From the NCBI GenBank assembly GCA_002786025.1, contig NHNW01000004.1:372001-436000 (forward strand): a stretch of DNA of 64,000 nucleotides, given 5' to 3'. This DNA is from Zasmidium citrigriseum (Eukaryota > Ascomycota > Dothideomycetes > Mycosphaerellales > Mycosphaerellaceae). The notes below the pieces were generated by a model. The model was not told where the DNA came from. It did not search any database and saw only the letters and a list, made by a program, of their open reading frames with translations. The position numbers and the translations under genes are program-made. Below, in pieces: positions 58,721-64,000 of the stretch (position 1 is the first letter of the stretch; each line of letters opens with the position of its first letter).

Positions 58721-59163
58721 ATGCCTGCTAGAGATGTGACCATCAACGAGACATCAATGCATGGGGAAATCTTGCGTATATACCAGAAAGCAAGCGATCA
58801 AACTAGAGAGGTGTACGACCTGGGTCGTGACACAGACGGCGTCGAGGAAGAGAACTGGATCATCCGTTGGTTGCTTTGGCATGCGTTCAGATATCGGGAT
58901 CAGCGGAACAATCGCAAGTCCAGATCGGAGTCCCAGATGTCGTTTTCTGGGGATGAAGATGATATCTCGTCTAGTGGAACACCGGAAGTCTCTCAACCGG
59001 TTGAAAGAGGAAGTAGTACCTCCATCCAAGGAGTCAGTAGCACAAGTAAGTGTAATGTCAGACACATTTGCAACTTGATCAACTCTTACCAGGCACAGGT
59101 CAAGCCCCTGAGAGGCCACGGCAGTTCTGGGACCCTGTTCGCAATGCCTTGCACGAAGCGTGA
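58721..59163 (+). CDS. Orphan two-exon protein (131 aa)
   Basis: Exons 58721-59045 and 59093-59163 (47-nt intron, GTAAGT...TACCAG). The protein has a helical core (MHGEILRIYQKASDQTREVY, NWIIRWLLWHAFRYRDQRNN) followed by a basic Ser-rich and acidic stretch and ends PRQFWDPVRNALHEA. Splicing removes a run of unlike sequence and gives this well-composed end, which favours a real gene. The N-terminus may begin at 58721 or at the in-frame ATG 36 bp later (MHGEIL). No signal peptide and no domain that I recognise. It lies 1.8 kb from the transposon, in the most accessory part of the window. Confidence 0.5.
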
Positions 59164-60105
59164 TCTGGCCGCCTCTGCGGGTTGCAATTGTCTGGAAATG
59201 GTATCTTCGACGCTTGACTGAGGCGTCTGCGTACTGTGAAGGACCGAGTGCACCTGGCATGCTTTCCCTGCTCATTGTTCGGACATTCGTCGCACCTCGT
59301 CGTCGATCTGGGAAGACGATCCATCGCGGAACGGACCTGAGAAGTCTCGATATCCAGTTTTTGGGCCGAAGGATGAGTGTTCCTCGCTGAAGCAAAGGGC
59401 GACGTGCGCTGTCGTGCTTCACGACGGGAAGGAAGGAAGGTGGAGGCAGATCTCTTTCGGCAATGATTCAAGGTTTGAAGCCATCGCAGCTTCCCAATCC
59501 ACAAATGATGTCTAATGTCTCTTCATCGCTCCTCCCTTTTCCTCTTCTTGCAGCTCCTTCTCCAAGCACTTTCATTTTGCATCTGCCCGACTCATTCGGT
59601 TCGTCACGCAGGATCCGCGTATTGGGCGCGACAAGGCCACTGGACGTACTCTCGGGCAGTCGGCGTGACTCGATGAATGGTGTGGCGGAGAGCGACGGGG
59701 TAGGAGACGATGGTCCATCAAAAGATGGTGAGATCAAAGGTTCAGAAGTACCGCGACAACCCCGGTCAACAGAAGATGGCGATGCTACTTCTGTCTCGAA
59801 GAGGCTCTACTTCTGACAGAAAACAAGATGACGTTGGCGTGATGCTCAAATGCTTCACCTGCGCTACTGCATCTGTTGGAGGAGTGAACACTCGCCTTTT
59901 TCCCCCTACCAGCCTGACTGGCGCTGTCCGCCTTGATGAGGCTGAGTTCAGGCGAGCTCGATCGTCGTCCGACACCAAGACACCTCGTCGATCGGAGGTG
60001 AGTCCGAACGAGGCTTTCTGGATGCGAATCATCGACAACTGCCAGAGCATATAGAGACCTTGTCCTTCTCGAGACTGCAGCATATTGGTCCCACGCTCAC
60101 TGCTC
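59164..60105. other. Intergenic between convergent genes, 940 bp
   Basis: Between the orphan gene (+) and the acetyltransferase gene (-). A frame at 59463-59816 (117 codons) is Ser/Gly/Asp-rich without a known domain and is not supported. Confidence 0.45.
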
Positions 60106-60960
60106 TCAGGTGTGGACAGATCTCATCTCTAAGAGCATGAGCCGGACCGCAAAATTGCTGTCTTCCGACCTTCCGGTCTTCAAGCCCTGACTGTCGATAT
60201 CGATCGAGTACCACTTCCTAGCCAGCTCTCTGAATCCAAGACGCTCATACACTTTCTGTGCGTAGTCTGATGCCGTCTCGAGGCAGACGGGGTTGCTTGG
60301 GAACTCTGCCCGGTGACGTTCAATCTGTGAGGCCAACAATTTCGCCGCATACCCATGACCCGCATGGATAGGATCCGTTGCAACGATTTGCACGTATCTA
60401 TGAACATCGAGTAAGCCATGAAGACAAGAGGAAGGGAAATTGAAGTCGACATACGCGGCGTCATGGTCTCGAAGCTTCAATGGCGAAAGAGTAGCGTTCC
60501 ACATGCCATGGCTGAGTTGGTAGGAGCGGTAGAAGCGGTATATACCTAGGACTCGGAAGCGAATGAACGCCCGTATCCAGCCGGAGAATAGCAAGTCGGA
60601 GAATGAAGGCCTTTGGTGAGGTTGTAGCCACAACGAGACAGCGCACAAGTCATCGCAGCCCTCCACAGTAGCAACATCGATCGAAGCATTCATTCGCCGT
60701 TGCATTCTCACGACGGCGCGGTAGAATTCGAGACGAGCAAATTGCAGGTCATCCAGCCTCTCATCGTCCGCTGGCTTTCTGTTGACTTCGCCGAGAGAGG
60801 ATGATAAGTCTTGCCACCAATTGATATCCCTGAAATGCCGAGTTAGCAGAATCACATATGTCTTGTGGACACGCACATACCAATTCAAGCGAAAGCCATT
60901 GAACAACACCCTCGCCACGCTCTCGTCCTCATCCTCTTTGGCAGGGCGAATTGAAGCCAT
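60106..60960 (-). CDS. GNAT-family N-acetyltransferase-like protein
   Basis: Exons 60960-60881, 60829-60455, 60397-60106; 248 aa. Both introns (51 nt with a GCTAAC branch; 57 nt with GTATGT donor and CATAG acceptor) are multiples of three and contain no stop, so the unspliced frame is also open (284 codons). Splicing gives the compact opening FNGFRLNWDINWWQDLSSSL and, at the second junction, DHDAAYVQIVATDPIHAGHG, which restores the strand and acetyl-CoA loop of GNAT motif A (Q/R-x-x-G-x-G/A, here HAGHGYAAKLL). The C-terminal part has YAQKVYERLGFRELARKWY, the motif B helix. This resembles fungal GNAT proteins of 220-260 aa whose substrates are unknown. The start is the first ATG (MASIRPAKEDEDESVARVLF). 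Confidence 0.86.
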   Translation of the reverse strand: MASIRPAKEDEDESVARVLFNGFRLNWYVRVHKTYVILLTRHFRDINWWQDLSSSLGEVNRKPADDERLDDLQFARLEFYRAVVRMQRRMNASIDVATVEGCDDLCAVSLWLQPHQRPSFSDLLFSGWIRAFIRFRVLGIYRFYRSYQLSHGMWNATLSPLKLRDHDAAYVDFNFPSSCLHGLLDVHRYVQIVATDPIHAGHGYAAKLLASQIERHRAEFPSNPVCLETASDYAQKVYERLGFRELARKWYSIDIDSQGLKTGRSEDSNFAVRLMLLEMRSVHT

Positions 60961-62437
60961 GAAATTCTAAATGCCGTTCAGAAGGGCATCTCAGAAGCAT
61001 AAGAACCAAGACATGAGGCGTCCCTTACTAAGTAATACACTCATTCCTTCCTACTATTTCGTTGCCTGGTGGCTTGAGTTTGACATCCTTCGTGCACTGA
61101 CCGCGAAAGCGAACCGTCCAATGAGGACATTATGGATTTTCAAGTGGCACAGTCGAGTGCAATGACGATATCATTGAAGGAGCAAAATACTGTACTTCAG
61201 CTGCTTGAACAGGAGATTCATCGAAGACCGGACCTTCACCAAGAAGCGTGAGCATCTCTTCATCATCTTCAACATTCACTTGAGCGGTGCGAACCGCTCT
61301 ATATGATGTCAGTAGCCGCTGCAAGAAACGCATCAGGGGTCCGCCCCACATGCGGGTTAGCGACATCTTGCAGACGCACGTGGTGTCGAGGATCTGTCGT
61401 CCACTTGTAACACGATTTTTTGATCTGGTTCCGCGGAAACCTTTTATATGTTGATATGTTCCCTGTTCCTCGATGAACTTCGATGTCGGTCTCCAGAGAG
61501 TATACAGAGTGCCGCCGTGCTCTCCAATGCGATGTCGACACGGCCACGTAAGACACCTGCTCGGCGATGCTTGGAGCGGCGTGGCAGACTCGAGAGAGCT
61601 CGTTGGTTGGCAGAGCTTTGGGCGAGCATTACCCACACGTTTGCCTTCCACTGGATAGCCAACAGGCGGCCGACGAAGATGCCTATGGTGTAGGAGCTTC
61701 GTGCCATGAACGTGCGGCTCGTGGGAGAGATGAGCATCTCGAATGGATGAACACGATCTCCAACACGAATACTAGTGTTGCCATTGCGAGCCTACGCATG
61801 TATGCTGTACAACACATGATCCATGCAGAATGCATTTGGGCACAGCTCATTCTACCCTCGGTGTTCCGGTCAAAGTGAAAGATTCCTCTAGCGATCCCCA
61901 ACTTTCTCGAGAAGCGTCAAGAGTCCAACAAGCCCTCCAATAGCTTAGGATCACTTGCTCTCGTGGAGAGATCTAATCTTCCAGTTTGAGCGGAAGAAGG
62001 AGGGTAGCAATCCATCTCTTGACTGCACGCGTATTGCCGCGTCTTGAGTTCGGCGTGCGTGAAGGGTTCGCTTTGCGATCGAGCTTCGTTGAAATGCCGG
62101 TCGAACAACTTGGGTGGCACAAGATTGAACGAATATGAGCAGGCATCACGATCGCATTCGATCGGGGTGAATCATTTGTGGTGCAAATAGTTTGCATGTT
62201 TCGCAGGGTCTTGATCTTGATGATATCGGCTCGGGAGTCCCCGGCTGAGAAAGACAGCTCTCCCTCGTCGCTCGCTGCTTCCTCCTTATTACACACCACC
62301 ACGAAAAAATCACCACCCAGAACAACAGCAAGCAAGCACCAAGCTAAAGCGAAACCACTCGAAGAAACCGCAACCGAAACGAAATGCTCTACAACATCGC
62401 GAAGGCCCTCCACAGCTGCTAGGCGCAGCTCGTCAGG
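60961..62437. other. Divergent intergenic region, 1.5 kb
   Basis: Between the acetyltransferase start (-) and the EFR3 start (+). Includes a weak minus-strand frame (78 codons from 61366 to 61130, MSLTRMWGGPLMRFLQ) that I cannot assign. Otherwise promoter and leader sequence. Confidence 0.45.
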
Positions 62438-64000
62438 ATGCCTACCAGCCATCTGCCGGGAGTGCGTATAGCAAAGGAACCTTGAGGGAAGGCATTCGCT
62501 GATTGCCTTTCTTCACTAGCATCTCGACAGCGTTCGGCAGAAGGCGCGTCCAAAGCACCAGCTGCTCGTGCTCAAGTGCTGTAAGAACGATGCGCTGAAG
62601 CCACCCCGAGGCATGAGCTGACTCCCTGCCTTACAGACCCGCGTCTTCCCAAGAACTCTACCGCCGACCTCAATCCGAACAGCTCAGAACTGTCCTACCT
62701 CCTCTACTATGGCTCGACGCGCCCGAACAAGCTGCCCAAGGTTGGCACGTTCCTCGAGCAAAAGACGGCCCACGATGTCTGGCGCTGGCAATCCGCCCGC
62801 GTCCTGGTCACACTTCAGATCCTCACGGCCATGATCGAACACAAGGGCATCGGCCGGGCAAGGAGCAACTTCGCATTGATTGCACCATCGGTGAGTGTAG
62901 ACGTTGGAGCCACGCTCGCCGCGTCTCAGTGCTGACGTAATGCCCAGGTGCTGCGCATTCTCCGTGAAATCGTCACCAACACGAACGATATCAGCCTCAT
63001 TGAGGCATCCACCGGCACGTGGGATGTGCTTTGCCGTCACCAGGATGTCGCCAACCTCGCTGCCGACTCTGGTTATCGCGCTCTGTATGAAGAGGTCGTG
63101 AGTCTCTATGGCTCGCTTGCCAGGAACAATTCGAAGAAGCTAGGCAAAGCGACCACCATTGTCGAACAACATGATGCAACCCGCCTTCGCAAGGCTGGAG
63201 TTGCCGCTGTGAAGAGCATCTTCGCAACGAACGAACTCGATCGTCAATGGAATCACGAATACGATGCTGCCTTCGGCGCTGTACTGAGCAACCTGCGCAG
63301 GGATTTGAACCGTGACGAAGAACCACACGACTACCTCCAACACCTCATCCTCTTGTTCAACAAGACGGAGGAAGAAGAAGCTCGATCGCCGATCCAGCGC
63401 CCCATTCATCGCCGCGCAAGCACTGCCACGGTCATCAACCGTTCATTCTCAGGACACGGGGAGGAGGGCGAAACAGATCCAAGAGTCGCTGAGGGCACAG
63501 CACAGGATGCAGATCGACTTGAAGAAGAGGAGGTCGGCATCCTGGCTCTAGACTGTCTCAAGACCATCTTCGAATCACAAAACCGCGTGCAGGCTCGAGG
63601 AGGAGCAATTGCATACATGCGCTATCTTGCAGATGAAGAACAACGCTACATTACCGTTGGAAAGATCACGAGCCTGGAACAGTGGGCTGCAACGCTCTTC
63701 CACCTCATCACGACTTGGACTCCGGTTCATGTAAGTACAAAGGGCACACCTAGACGAGGGTTACAGTACTGACTACTTTTAGGATCGATTCATACTTCTT
63801 GTCACCGCGTCTGAGACGCTCGTCAGGCACCCATTGGAGAAAACTCACAACTTCAGGGTCGCCTTCATCTACGCCAAGGTCATTCAGAGCGTCCTCCGCT
63901 CAGACCTCAACCTGATCGGTCTATCCGCCATCGACATCTTGCTTGCATTGATCAATCAGACCATACGACTTGCAAATCTCGCGGGTACTCGCCCCGAGCG
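62438..64000 (+). CDS. EFR3: EFR3, plasma-membrane anchor of the PI4-kinase complex (3' end beyond window)
   Basis: Visible exons: 62438-62461, 62520-62580, 62637-62890, 62948-63730, 63783 to the window end. After splicing: SVRQKARPKHQLLVLKCYPR, SSELSYLLYYGSTRPNKLPK, VGTFLEQKTAHDVWRWQSAR, then EASTGTWDVLCRHQDVANLA and LARNNSKKLGKATTIVEQ. The basic first helix with RPKHQ-LVLKCYPR and the YLLYY-STR-KL-KVG segment are the Efr3 family opening. In yeast, Efr3 binds acidic lipids and recruits Ypp1 and the kinase Stt4 to make PI4P at the plasma membrane. The body is a HEAT-type helical rod. The first exon (MPTSHLPG) is the least certain: it is the nearest ATG with a usable GTGCGT donor in the right phase. 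The gene continues past 64000. Confidence 0.92.

Noticed and set aside
59463..59816. 117-codon plus-strand frame between convergent genes
   Set aside because: Low-complexity reading with no domain; no splice evidence.
61130..61366. 78-codon minus-strand frame MSLTRMWGGPLMRF
   Set aside because: Reads somewhat protein-like but has no family, no intron evidence and no second supporting signal.

Overview
This window is nuclear DNA of a filamentous ascomycete. The evidence is dense protein-coding genes on both strands, many 46-90 nt introns with GTRWGT-like donors and CTRAC/CTGAC branch sites, and a transposon with nearly complete loss of CpA/TpG, the footprint of RIP (repeat-induced point mutation). 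Gene content and intron style suit Dothideomycetes, possibly a Mycosphaerella-like lineage; that placement is an inference. I support 22 clear protein-coding genes, 3 weak small candidates, one RIP-mutated DNA transposon, one leader intron and two short repeats. I saw no rRNA, tRNA or CRISPR.

Layout. 1-5.3 kb: 3' part of exportin-T (+) converging with a five-exon membrane-anchored amidohydrolase (-). 5.3-10.2 kb: long gene-free stretch leading into a C2H2 regulator (+, 10.2-11.4 kb). 12.9-16.0 kb: three housekeeping genes on the minus strand: ATP synthase subunit d, NAC-alpha and ribosomal protein eL14. 16.2-17.9 kb: a possible tiny three-exon gene and an F-box protein (+). 18.5-21.6 kb: a large uncharacterised protein (+). 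22-23.5 kb: CREG-like secreted protein (-) and ribosomal protein eS30 (+). 24.2-28.5 kb: large low-complexity RRM protein (-) with a run of five N at its 5' end. 29.3-31.8 kb: Fmp46-type redox protein and PP1 catalytic subunit (both -). 33.9-36.4 kb: LRR protein (-). 36.4-40.1 kb: gene-free. 40.1-43.6 kb: APC/C activator Cdh1 and a Pho13-type HAD phosphatase (both +).

43.9-60 kb looks more accessory: an MFS sugar transporter (-) with a damaged splice acceptor, a Rua1-type zinc-finger regulator (-), a SET-domain methyltransferase (+), a cytochrome P450 (-), then a 3.6-kb Mutator-like transposon with 45-bp terminal inverted repeats, a 9-10 bp target-site duplication and a RIP-destroyed interior, followed by an orphan two-exon gene. 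The window closes with a GNAT acetyltransferase (-) and the 5' part of EFR3 (+), which runs off the end.

Most genes are unlinked core functions (tRNA export, translation, ATP synthesis, cell-cycle control, PI4P signalling at the plasma membrane). No operon logic applies. The transporter-regulator-methyltransferase-P450 group beside the transposon is the only neighbourhood that hints at a shared pathway, and the hint is weak.
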